8,210 nt of DNA from an uncultured Desulfovibrio sp. (lineage in GTDB: Bacteria; Desulfobacterota; Desulfovibrionia; Desulfovibrionales; Desulfovibrionaceae). Both the position numbers and the translations under genes were made by a program. The notes below the pieces were generated by a model. The model was not told the origin of the DNA. It saw nothing but the letters and a program-made list of their open reading frames with translations, and did no database searches. Below are positions 1-5,932 of this stretch, piece by piece (position 1 is the first letter of the stretch; each line of letters opens with the position of its first letter). Location: NCBI GenBank assembly GCA_946490455.1, contig CAMLXE010000068.1, positions 1 to 8,210 on the forward strand. The letters are read 5' to 3'.

Positions 1-74
1 CCCACCATCCTGTTACAAACTCAGGAACCGCATCGAGCGGATGAACTCATGAGGAGGATTCCCGAATGGCAGAT
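1..74 (+). repeat. Direct repeat copy 1 (73/74 identical to 3850-3923)
   Basis: Bases 1-74 match 3850-3923 at a constant offset of 3849 with a single mismatch (G at 56, A at 3905). The first 55 bases are identical. Together the two copies bracket the autotransporter and its regulator in direct orientation. The left boundary is the window edge, so the true repeat may be longer. Confidence 0.97.
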
Positions 75-138
75 GCGCTGCAGGGTGAGGACTTCGGTGT
101 TTGCGTTTTGGGACAGGGCAATCCTGACGTCATCTTAA
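1..138 (+). pseudogene. Truncated, decayed copy of the AAA+ ATPase gene 5' region
   Basis: The window opens in the codon that matches codon 11 of the ATPase gene at 3820. Frame 1 reads PTILLQTQEPHRADELM, then RRIPEWQ where the intact gene has RKIPEWQ. After base 74 similarity falls sharply. A short block CGGTGTT (95-101) reappears at 3945-3951 but shifted by one base, which fits a 1-nt loss and frameshift, and the frame ends at TAA 136-138. The catalytic ATPase domain is absent. The start codon and anything further upstream lie outside the window. It is best read as a remnant or recombination scar of a second gene copy; it could also be the start of an assembly contig at a repeat junction. 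Identity of the first 74 bases is certain; pseudogene status is inference. Confidence 0.6.
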
Positions 139-379
139 CGTGCCTTTTATGCGCTGCGGCAGAGTGTTCCGACGCTGTCAGGAGTCAGGCCGCGTGCAGC
201 TGCCATGGACGTCACCGGGCCAGAGTACAGTTCCGGGGAATCTGCGAAGCAGCACTGTATCCCCCCGACGAGCGTGGCAAGCGAAGTACTGCTGTAGAAG
301 CGAGTAAGGGCAATCGGTGCGGTTCAATTGTTCTCTCATACTGTCTTCAACGACGTCGAGGTACTCATATCCTGATGAT
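75..379. other. About 300 bp with no recognisable gene
   Basis: No known coding sequence, RNA gene or mobile-element end was recognised here. Open frames exist on both strands. A plus frame runs from 66 to 401 and is Cys/Arg-rich and unlike any family I know. A minus frame starts inside the terminator hairpin. A second minus frame of about 58 codons ends around 150 and reads plausibly (for example SPELYSGPVTSMAAARGLTP) but has no matching family that I can name. It may be decayed DNA left by the rearrangement that produced the truncated ATPase copy. Confidence 0.5.
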
Positions 380-412
380 AAAAAATCCCCGCCAGGCATA
401 AACCTGACGGGG
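380..412 (-). terminator. Rho-independent terminator of the autotransporter gene
   Basis: On the minus strand the arm CCCCGTCAGG, the loop TTTATG and the arm CCTGGCGGGG form a 10-bp stem with one G-U wobble. An A and a run of six T follow. The stem (387-412) lies 27 bp past the autotransporter stop codon. On the plus strand the same stem carries a C-A mismatch and lacks a T-run, so it is oriented for minus-strand transcription. Confidence 0.9.
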
Positions 413-438
413 AGCATAAAAACATTACTGCACTGAAA

Positions 439-3315
439 TCAGAACTTCCATCCCAGCGTGAAGCGGACACCCTGATCGGTTTCATGACGGGAAGCCTGCA
501 CGCCGTAGTCCAGGCCGAAGCTCAGATTGCCCTTTTCAGCCTGTACGCCGACCATACCGGCCCAGCTTATGGAATCCATAATGCGGGTGTTGATGCTGTC
601 CGTAGCGTCGACGCCGGAGAAGTGTACCTTGGTGAAGGACGTTTTCTCACCGGCTGCGGGAATGATGGAAACATCAGCCTGAGGCTTGATGTTCCATCCG
701 CCTGCATCAATATTCTTGGTCAGTGTGACGCCCACGGGGAACTGAACAATGTTCTGCGTATCGGACTCCACATTGTTCAAAGTTGAGCCGTTGACTTTGA
801 GGTTGTAGCCGTCCGTATGAAGCGACGTGTAACGCACACCGGCATGAGGCAGAATGTCAAGCCAGTCCGTATTGAACTGATATTCTGCCCGCAGATCGGC
901 CGTAAACACACCCGTATCAATATCGGCCTTGGCCTGCCCCATCTGCATGGAAGAGGGCAGATTCATTCCCACATCGTGAGAGCCGATGCCGTAGCCCAGC
1001 GAAGCCATCACATTGAAATTGTTGAGATTCCATCCGGAATACAGATTGATCCCGCCGAAATTGTAGCTGTTTTCAGTACTGGTGGCCGTACCTCTGGTTT
1101 CGCTCTTTCCGCCGCCGCCGTTGAGTGCCACACCGACGCGAACCTTGCCGCCGGCCACTTCCCCTATCTGCGTATCGGCCCCGAAGGCTATGCCGCCGTA
1201 GTTGCCGCGAACGGCAGCGCCGGAAGCCCCCATGCCGTGAGTGTAGGTGTTGCCGTACAGGGGAGTGAGCCACATGTCGAGGCCGCCCTGATGGATATTG
1301 TTGCCGTAATCATAGTTTCCGAGCGAAAGGTGATGCAGCACCGTATCGGACGCGGCATCGGAAAGACGCAGGGAGGTATTCTGAACACCGGCAGTCACGG
1401 CAGGCTTTGATACTTCATTTAGGGTGTCCGTCACTGCATTATCCGCCAGCATGGCCGTATCCATGGAGCGGCTGAGGAAGCGGACGCCCATGTCGTTGGA
1501 GTTACTGTCAAGAGAAAGAGCGTTCAGACTGTTGACGGCCTGAATGCCGGGGTAGAGCAGCGAAATGTCATTGGCTTCCGTAGTGACGATGACGTTGCCG
1601 CTTGCATCAAGGCTTGTCGTACCCGAAACCAGACGGTTAAGAATAAGGTCTTCATTCTGCCAGCCCGTGAGATTGGTGGAGGCGAATTTGCTGGTGATCG
1701 TGTAGGTGCCCACACCCGCATCGCGAATATACAGCTTGGCTCCGTCGTCGACACTAAGGGTGCCGGCCCCCGTGCCGGTGAGCGCAACATTGTTGCCGGA
1801 GGCAGCATTGCTGTTGACCATAAGCAGCGACTGATTGGCAAACGTAGCCTCTCCGGAATTGGCAAACTGGGCGCTGGTCAGACTTCCGTCAACTCGCAGA
1901 GAGCCTGTACTTTCGAGCGTCTGAGGAGCGGCAATGCCAAGTGCGGCCGTGATGCCGGTTGCCCCCCAGCTGAGACCGGACTCCTTGAACGCATTCATTG
2001 CCCAGTCGGAAGAGGTATCGCCAAGCACAAGCAGAGAGTTCTGTCCGGCTGTCAGCTTGCCGTCGACGGCCGATCCGCCGAAAGCGGCATGAGAGGCGTT
2101 GTCGAGTATGTCCACGGCAGGATCGTTTTTCCAGGCAGGATCGAGAAAGACGCCAGCACCGTTGAGCTTGGCATTGTCGGCAAAAAGCCTGCCGGCTGAG
2201 GTGCTGTTGCCGACAAGGATCGTTGAGTTAGCCTGTGCCGTGAGCGTATTAACCACGACATCGCCGTTGGCGAAGGTCATATTGGCATTGTCGGCGACGT
2301 CAAGCCCCGTACTGCCGCTGTTATTGATGATGTCGCCGAGAATGCTGGCCTTATTGCTGACGGAAATGGTGGCGATATCTGCATCGGCAATGATGTTGCC
2401 GTTGATTGTTCCGCCGTTCAGCCGGATGGTCAGCTCCTCGGTCGTCCCGCCAGTCGCCTCTTTATAAATGGCATTCCCCTGGTATCCGAGAATCTCTCCG
2501 CCGTTGATCTCGATTGTGGCTTTTTTTACCTGAGAATTATTGGAACCGTTGGTGATGATATTATAAACTCTGGCACCGCTATCGAGCGTAATGGTTACGT
2601 TGTCTACAATGTCGTTGTCTCCACCTGCGAAGATGGTCTCCACTTCGCTGTTCCCAGTAACGGCGATCGTAGATGTTCCGACACTGCCGCCGTCGCTGCC
2701 GCCGTATACCGTAACATTGGAAGCAATAGTTCCGTCGATGGTGATGCTCGACGTTCCGGTATGCGCCTTGCCGTCGTAATCCACAACTACACCGCCGGCC
2801 CAGATGCTGGTATTCGTCAACGTCGCATTGGAGATTTGGATGGCGGATGTATCGACATTGGACTCGCCGCCATTGGCAGCTATGCCGCCGCCGCGAATGG
2901 GAAAGTATTCTCCTTCATCAGGAGTACCATCGAAGCTGCCGCCATTAATGGTGATGGAGGCAGAGGTAACCGTTGCCTTTGTGTTCACACCAGAGGCAAG
3001 ACTTCCGGCATTGAGTTCGCCTTTAAAATCTTGATTTGTCAGGCTAATGGATGTGCTGCTTAAAGTGTTTTCGCCTGACTCAAGCTTTTCGCCCGCAACA
3101 TATTTTCCGCTGCCTGGGTCTACTGTTGCGGCTCCGTCCTTAAAAGTGACTCCATCCGTCAGATCGCTTAAGTCAACGGCATTCGCGCAGGACGCTCCCC
3201 CCATGACCAGCATGGATGCTACGGCCAGCGAACCGAAGATATTGAGCAGCGTACATTTTTTCAGAACTGCCCGATACCTGTTGATGAGGTTTCCCATAGC
3301 GCCTTTGGTAAGCAT
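439..3315 (-). CDS. Autotransporter (type Va secretion) with repeat-rich passenger
   Basis: This is a 958-residue surface or secreted protein carried to the outer membrane by its own beta-barrel. Residues 1-46 form a long signal peptide: a basic stretch (NRYRAVLKK), a hydrophobic core (LLNIFGSLAVASMLVMGG) and a probable cleavage site ANA/VDL. Residues 47-676 or so are a Gly/Asn/Ser/Thr-rich passenger. Residues 89-335 carry about nine degenerate repeats of the form TSITINGG...I..GG, which suggests a beta-solenoid. Residues 677-958 fit an autotransporter barrel domain (start GGLDMWLTPLYGN, many alternating aromatic/Gly strands) and end in WKF, the terminal aromatic typical of outer-membrane barrels. 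The start at 3315 is supported by AGGAGG (3323-3328) seven bases upstream. The M7 start would lack such a site. No protease or lipase catalytic motif was seen, so adhesion is a guess. Its own promoter and terminator make it a single-gene unit divergent from the XRE regulator. Confidence 0.93.
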   Translation of the reverse strand: MLTKGAMGNLINRYRAVLKKCTLLNIFGSLAVASMLVMGGASCANAVDLSDLTDGVTFKDGAATVDPGSGKYVAGEKLESGENTLSSTSISLTNQDFKGELNAGSLASGVNTKATVTSASITINGGSFDGTPDEGEYFPIRGGGIAANGGESNVDTSAIQISNATLTNTSIWAGGVVVDYDGKAHTGTSSITIDGTIASNVTVYGGSDGGSVGTSTIAVTGNSEVETIFAGGDNDIVDNVTITLDSGARVYNIITNGSNNSQVKKATIEINGGEILGYQGNAIYKEATGGTTEELTIRLNGGTINGNIIADADIATISVSNKASILGDIINNSGSTGLDVADNANMTFANGDVVVNTLTAQANSTILVGNSTSAGRLFADNAKLNGAGVFLDPAWKNDPAVDILDNASHAAFGGSAVDGKLTAGQNSLLVLGDTSSDWAMNAFKESGLSWGATGITAALGIAAPQTLESTGSLRVDGSLTSAQFANSGEATFANQSLLMVNSNAASGNNVALTGTGAGTLSVDDGAKLYIRDAGVGTYTITSKFASTNLTGWQNEDLILNRLVSGTTSLDASGNVIVTTEANDISLLYPGIQAVNSLNALSLDSNSNDMGVRFLSRSMDTAMLADNAVTDTLNEVSKPAVTAGVQNTSLRLSDAASDTVLHHLSLGNYDYGNNIHQGGLDMWLTPLYGNTYTHGMGASGAAVRGNYGGIAFGADTQIGEVAGGKVRVGVALNGGGGKSETRGTATSTENSYNFGGINLYSGWNLNNFNVMASLGYGIGSHDVGMNLPSSMQMGQAKADIDTGVFTADLRAEYQFNTDWLDILPHAGVRYTSLHTDGYNLKVNGSTLNNVESDTQNIVQFPVGVTLTKNIDAGGWNIKPQADVSIIPAAGEKTSFTKVHFSGVDATDSINTRIMDSISWAGMVGVQAEKGNLSFGLDYGVQASRHETDQGVRFTLGWKF

Positions 3316-3432
3316 TCCGACCCCTCCTGAACATCCTATAATAGTTTGAAATCCTTTTAAGAAAAAGAAAGGCGTATTTCTCCGGTGTTTGTTGGGGGAA
3401 ATACATCTGAAGTCTTTTGCTAAGGTTAGAAA

Positions 3433-3461
3433 TGTATACTATCATATACTTTTCAGGTCAA
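3433..3461 (-). promoter_or_regulatory. Sigma70-like promoter of the autotransporter
   Basis: On the minus strand TTGACC (3456-3461, five of six consensus bases) is separated by 17 bp from TATACA (3433-3438, four of six). Transcription would begin near 3426 and leave a leader of about 110 nt before the ATG at 3315. The spacer and -10 box are covered by the palindrome at 3434-3449, so a bound regulator would block it. Confidence 0.55.
3434..3449. promoter_or_regulatory. Near-palindromic candidate operator in the divergent promoter region
   Basis: GTATAC-TATC-ATATAC is a 16-bp near-palindrome with five of six arm positions matching. It sits within the autotransporter promoter and is centred about 42 bp upstream of the regulator start codon. 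On the plus strand it also contains most of two TATACT hexamers (3435-3440 and 3445-3450) spaced by exactly 10 bp. Either could act as a -10 box for the regulator gene, although no good -35 element precedes them. Binding by the adjacent XRE protein is inference. Confidence 0.4.
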
Positions 3462-3465
3462 GTTA

Positions 3466-3480
3466 CTCACTACTTGTGAG
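3466..3480. promoter_or_regulatory. Inverted repeat CTCAC-N5-GTGAG before the regulator start
   Basis: CTCAC (3466-3470) and GTGAG (3476-3480) are perfect 5-bp arms around TACTT, ending two bases before the regulator ATG. Symmetric half-sites of this size are typical of operators for small dimeric XRE-type proteins, so autorepression is possible. It could also be a weak RNA hairpin that hides the translation start. Confidence 0.35.
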
Positions 3481-3482
3481 GT

Positions 3483-3725
3483 ATGGAAAGCAACCCTTCC
3501 CTTCAGCTAGCTACAGGCACCGTCATTCTTCGAGAACGGCGCAAAAGACATTTAACTCAGCAGGCTCTCGCAGATCAGGCAGATCTTCAAAGAGTTTATA
3601 TTGTTGGGATTGAAGCGGGAAAAAGATCCGCCAGTCTTGCCGTTATCTTTGCACTGGCTCAGGCCATGGGAATGACTGCCGCCGAACTCGTCAGGAAAAT
3701 ACAGGACGAGTTGGTAAAATATTAA
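3483..3725 (+). CDS. XRE-family helix-turn-helix transcriptional regulator
   Basis: An 80-residue single-domain DNA-binding protein. After about 12 variable residues it has a canonical Cro/C1-type fold: LRERRKRHLTQQALADQAD (helices 1-2, about residues 16-34), the recognition helix region QRVYIVGIEAGKR (36-48), then SLAVIFALAQAMGMTAAEL (51-69). The pattern 'T..ALA..A......I..IE.GKR..SL..I..LA.A.G' resembles small autoregulated controllers such as the C proteins of restriction-modification systems, but no such system is present here. ATG 3483 is the first start after an in-frame stop (3477-3479). The GAGG before it is only one base away, too close for a normal ribosome site, so a leaderless or short-leader transcript is possible. 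It probably controls the divergent autotransporter and itself. It could instead regulate the downstream operon, but a terminator intervenes. Confidence 0.88.
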   Translation: MESNPSLQLATGTVILRERRKRHLTQQALADQADLQRVYIVGIEAGKRSASLAVIFALAQAMGMTAAELVRKIQDELVKY

Positions 3726-3731
3726 CCTGCT

Positions 3732-3750
3732 TATTTTTCAAAGAAAAATA
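3732..3750. repeat. AT-rich inverted repeat after the regulator gene
   Basis: TATTTTTC (3732-3739) and GAAAAATA (3743-3750) form a perfect 8-bp inverted repeat around AAA, six bases past the regulator stop codon. It has no GC-rich stem, so it is a poor terminator by itself. It may stabilise the 3' end together with the strong terminator that follows. Confidence 0.5.
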
Positions 3751-3757
3751 TTTCATC

Positions 3758-3787
3758 AAGCCCTGTATTTAATACAGGGCTTTTTTA
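3758..3787 (+). terminator. Rho-independent terminator of the regulator gene
   Basis: AGCCCTGTAT (3759-3768) pairs perfectly with ATACAGGGCT (3772-3781) around a TTA loop, and the T-run continues to 3786. It should end the regulator transcript and separate it from the ATPase operon. No convincing promoter was found between it and the ATPase start, so readthrough or a weak promoter around the TATATAGAAATAG tract must supply the operon. Confidence 0.9.
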
Positions 3788-3819
3788 TATAGAAATAGTA
3801 TCAGATAGGAGGTTTTATC

Positions 3820-5253
3820 ATGATTACTGACTATCTGAAAGCCGGTTTCCCCACCATCCTGTTACAAACTCAGGAACCGCATCGAGCGGATGAACTCATG
3901 AGGAAGATTCCCGAATGGCAGATATGCCGTTGGGACTGTGTCTCCGGTGTTCACGGCATGACCCCGTCATCCTTCACTCTCAACGAAATCCAAAACCCTG
4001 TCGAAGCTGTCCAATGGCTTTCCACCGTGAAGGATACGGTACTCATCGCCCATGGACTCCAGCACTTTCTTGACGATCCCGTTGTTTGCCAGTCCATCCT
4101 CAATGGAATTCTTCGCTGGAAGAGCGTCGGCAACTGTCTGGTCATGGTCTCCCCATTACCGACTCTTCCGATTCAACTCCAAGCGTTCTTTCATCTCATC
4201 GAGATGAAGCTGCCCGATGAAGAGGCGTTGATGCGCCTGCAGGCCGAGATCGGCGAAACCACCAACATCAGGACAAACCGCAAAGCTTCAAGGCTCGCCA
4301 CAGGTTTGACTGAATTTCAGGCAGAAACTGCCTTCAGCTTATCGCTGGTGAAAAAAGGCTATTTCAGTTCCAAGGTCATCACTGAAGCCAAATCGCAGAT
4401 GATTAAGAAATCTGGTCTGCTGGAGCTTTATCCCCCTGCCGACATGCAGAACGTAGGGGGCCTGAAAAAACTGAAAAGCTACATCCAGAACCGCGCACAG
4501 GCCTACGCTCCTGATTCGTCGCTTCCCAAGCCCAAAGGCATTCTTCTTGTAGGCATTCCGGGAACAGGCAAATCACTGTCCGCCCGTGCCGTTGCTTCCA
4601 TGCTGGATTTTCCTCTGCTTCGTCTGGACATAGGGCAGCTCAAAAATTTCCTTGTCGGCGAATCGGAACGGAGAATCAGAGAAGCAACCAAGGTTATAGA
4701 CGCCTTCGGCAACTGTGTCCTTTTCCTCGATGAACTCGAAAAAATGTTCGGAGGAGTCAAAGGCAACGGAAGCAGCGACGGCGGAACCACCAGCGGCATG
4801 TTCTCTCATTTCCTCACATGGATGAATGACCAGAACAAGGCGTTCATTGTGGCCACGGCAAACAACATCAAGGAACTGCCTGCGGAGTTTTTACGCTCCG
4901 GCAGGTTTGATTCCATCTGGTTTGTCGATCTTCCCGCTCTTGAGGAGCGAAGGGAGATCATTGCCATTATGAACAGAAAATACGGAACTGCCATGCCCCT
5001 TGAATGGGCAGAACAGCTGAACGGATACACCGGTTCCGAACTGGAACAGATTGTCAGGGATTCTCTCTTTGACGGTCTGGAAGAAGCCAGAAAGAACCTG
5101 ATTCCGCTTTCCCGAACCATGAAGGAAGAGATTGACGCCTTGCGTTCCTGGGCCATGTCCAGAGCAAGAATAGCCAATACTCCCGACGAGGCTCCTCAGG
5201 AAGTGAGAAAAATCCGTTCCGTAGCCAGAAAACCTCTTACCCCGGCCAAGTGA
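3820..5253 (+). CDS. Ycf46-like AAA+ ATPase
   Basis: A 477-residue cytoplasmic ATPase. The N-terminal region (about 1-200) matches the accessory domain typical of Ycf46-type AAA proteins. The classical AAA module spans about 205-425: Walker A GIPGTGKS (245-252), Walker B LFLDELEK (301-308), a Gly-rich loop with GTTSGMFSHFLTWM (322-335), sensor 1 ATANN (345-349), an arginine-finger region LRSGRFD (358-364) and a helical lid with GYTGSELEQ (402-410). All catalytic residues appear present, so it should be active, probably as a ring-forming remodeller; the substrate is unknown. The start is set by AGGAGG (3807-3812), seven bases upstream of ATG. It is the first gene of a tight operon with DUF1257, DUF2997 and DUF3150 proteins, which are probable partners. 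Codons 11-35 are duplicated at 1-74. Confidence 0.9.
   Translation: MITDYLKAGFPTILLQTQEPHRADELMRKIPEWQICRWDCVSGVHGMTPSSFTLNEIQNPVEAVQWLSTVKDTVLIAHGLQHFLDDPVVCQSILNGILRWKSVGNCLVMVSPLPTLPIQLQAFFHLIEMKLPDEEALMRLQAEIGETTNIRTNRKASRLATGLTEFQAETAFSLSLVKKGYFSSKVITEAKSQMIKKSGLLELYPPADMQNVGGLKKLKSYIQNRAQAYAPDSSLPKPKGILLVGIPGTGKSLSARAVASMLDFPLLRLDIGQLKNFLVGESERRIREATKVIDAFGNCVLFLDELEKMFGGVKGNGSSDGGTTSGMFSHFLTWMNDQNKAFIVATANNIKELPAEFLRSGRFDSIWFVDLPALEERREIIAIMNRKYGTAMPLEWAEQLNGYTGSELEQIVRDSLFDGLEEARKNLIPLSRTMKEEIDALRSWAMSRARIANTPDEAPQEVRKIRSVARKPLTPAK
3850..3923 (+). repeat. Direct repeat copy 2, inside the ATPase gene
   Basis: The intact partner of the repeat at 1-74. It covers ATPase codons 11 to 35 and is in frame with the gene. 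Similarity stops after GAT at 3921-3923, except for weak scattered matches. Confidence 0.97.
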
Positions 5254-5260
5254 GGCAACC

Positions 5261-5692
5261 ATGTCGCACATCGCTAAAATCAAACTTCAGATCAAAGACC
5301 TGAACCTTCTCAAGAGAGCCTGTGAACGACTCGATCTTCGCTTCGTGGAGAACCAGAAAACCTATACCTGGTATGGGCGTGTGGTGCATCCCGAAGACCT
5401 GAAGATTCACACGGACATCACCGAGGAACAACTCGGCAAATGTGATCATGCCATACAGGTTCCCACGGCCAAACTCGGTTATGAGATCGGCGTCATCAGT
5501 CGTGGGGATGAATACATCCTGCTCTTTGACGACTGGGATCAGGGACTCAGAAAGGCTGTCGGCCATCATGGCGAACTGCTCAAGCAGGCATATACGGCGG
5601 AAGTCGTAAAAGCCCAGGCAAAACGCCACAACTATTTCTACTCGGAAAAGAAGGTCGACAATACCCTGAAAATAACCCTGACCGCAGTATAG
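5261..5692 (+). CDS. DUF1257 (Ycf35-like) protein
   Basis: A 143-residue soluble protein with no signal peptide or membrane segment. The opening MSHIAKIKLQIKDLNLLKRA is characteristic of the DUF1257/Ycf35 family (MSH...I...I.....L..A). So are the central segment about residues 65-100 (AKLGYEIGVISRGDEYILLFDDWDQ) and the C-terminal stretch with a helix QAYTAEVVKAQAKRHN followed by a strand-rich end. The family has no established biochemical role. In plastids and cyanobacteria it occurs alongside Ycf46-type ATPases, and the pairing here repeats that. It begins eight bases after the ATPase stop codon, with GAGG (5252-5255) overlapping that TGA, so translation is probably coupled. A role as adaptor or cofactor of the ATPase is inference. 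Confidence 0.8.
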   Translation: MSHIAKIKLQIKDLNLLKRACERLDLRFVENQKTYTWYGRVVHPEDLKIHTDITEEQLGKCDHAIQVPTAKLGYEIGVISRGDEYILLFDDWDQGLRKAVGHHGELLKQAYTAEVVKAQAKRHNYFYSEKKVDNTLKITLTAV

Positions 5693-5701
5693 GAGAGCAC
5701 C

Positions 5702-5923
5702 ATGAAAACCATCACCATTTCCATCGACGCCACAGGCGAAGTCACTCTGGAAACTTCCGGCTTCAAGGGTAAAACCTGCTTGGAAGCTTCGGAATTCATC
5801 AAGCAGGTTCTCGGCGAGGAAATCTCCCGTGAGCTGACGCCTCTTTCCTATATTAATAGGGAGGGAAAAGAAGTGACACGTCATGTTCCCGTGTGCAGGA
5901 ACGGCGGTTATTCCATCCACTAG
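5702..5923 (+). CDS. DUF2997 small protein
   Basis: A 73-residue protein with the DUF2997 pattern. It has an N-terminal beta hairpin MKTITISIDATGEVTLET, then GFKGKTCLEASEFIKQVLG (about residues 20-38; family form G..G..C..A..FL...LG), then a variable tail. The tail, containing REGKEVTRHVPVCRN, is longer than in many family members. No enzymatic motif is present. Its function is unknown. The family usually lies next to DUF1257 genes, as it does here. AGGAG (5691-5695) overlaps the preceding TAG, six bases before ATG, another sign of coupled translation. Confidence 0.78.
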   Translation: MKTITISIDATGEVTLETSGFKGKTCLEASEFIKQVLGEEISRELTPLSYINREGKEVTRHVPVCRNGGYSIH

Positions 5924-5932
5924 GAGTCCGAG

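Noticed and set aside
66..401. Plus-strand open frame of 111 codons over the left-end gap
   Set aside because: It begins inside the duplicated ATPase segment in a different frame from the gene, is rich in Cys and Arg, has no recognised family, and runs through the opposite-strand terminator.
178..417. Minus-strand open frame of 79 codons
   Set aside because: Its start codon lies inside the autotransporter terminator hairpin, with no ribosome site or family resemblance.
817..1410. Plus-strand frame (197 codons) antisense to the autotransporter barrel
   Set aside because: The barrel coding is clear on the minus strand. The antisense product is His/Gly-rich without a recognisable domain.
3178..3192. 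Lipoprotein cleavage site in the autotransporter signal (GASC)
   Set aside because: The position three before Cys is Gly rather than Leu/Val/Ile, and an ordinary ANA cleavage site follows directly.
3337..3342. Perfect plus-strand TATAAT as a regulator promoter
   Set aside because: The best -35 match at normal spacing is poor (TTCCGA), it overlaps the autotransporter leader, and it would give a leader of over 130 nt. It is probably chance in an AT-rich stretch.
3483..3725. Controller (C) protein of a restriction-modification system
   Set aside because: The sequence style fits, but no restriction enzyme or methyltransferase gene is in the window.
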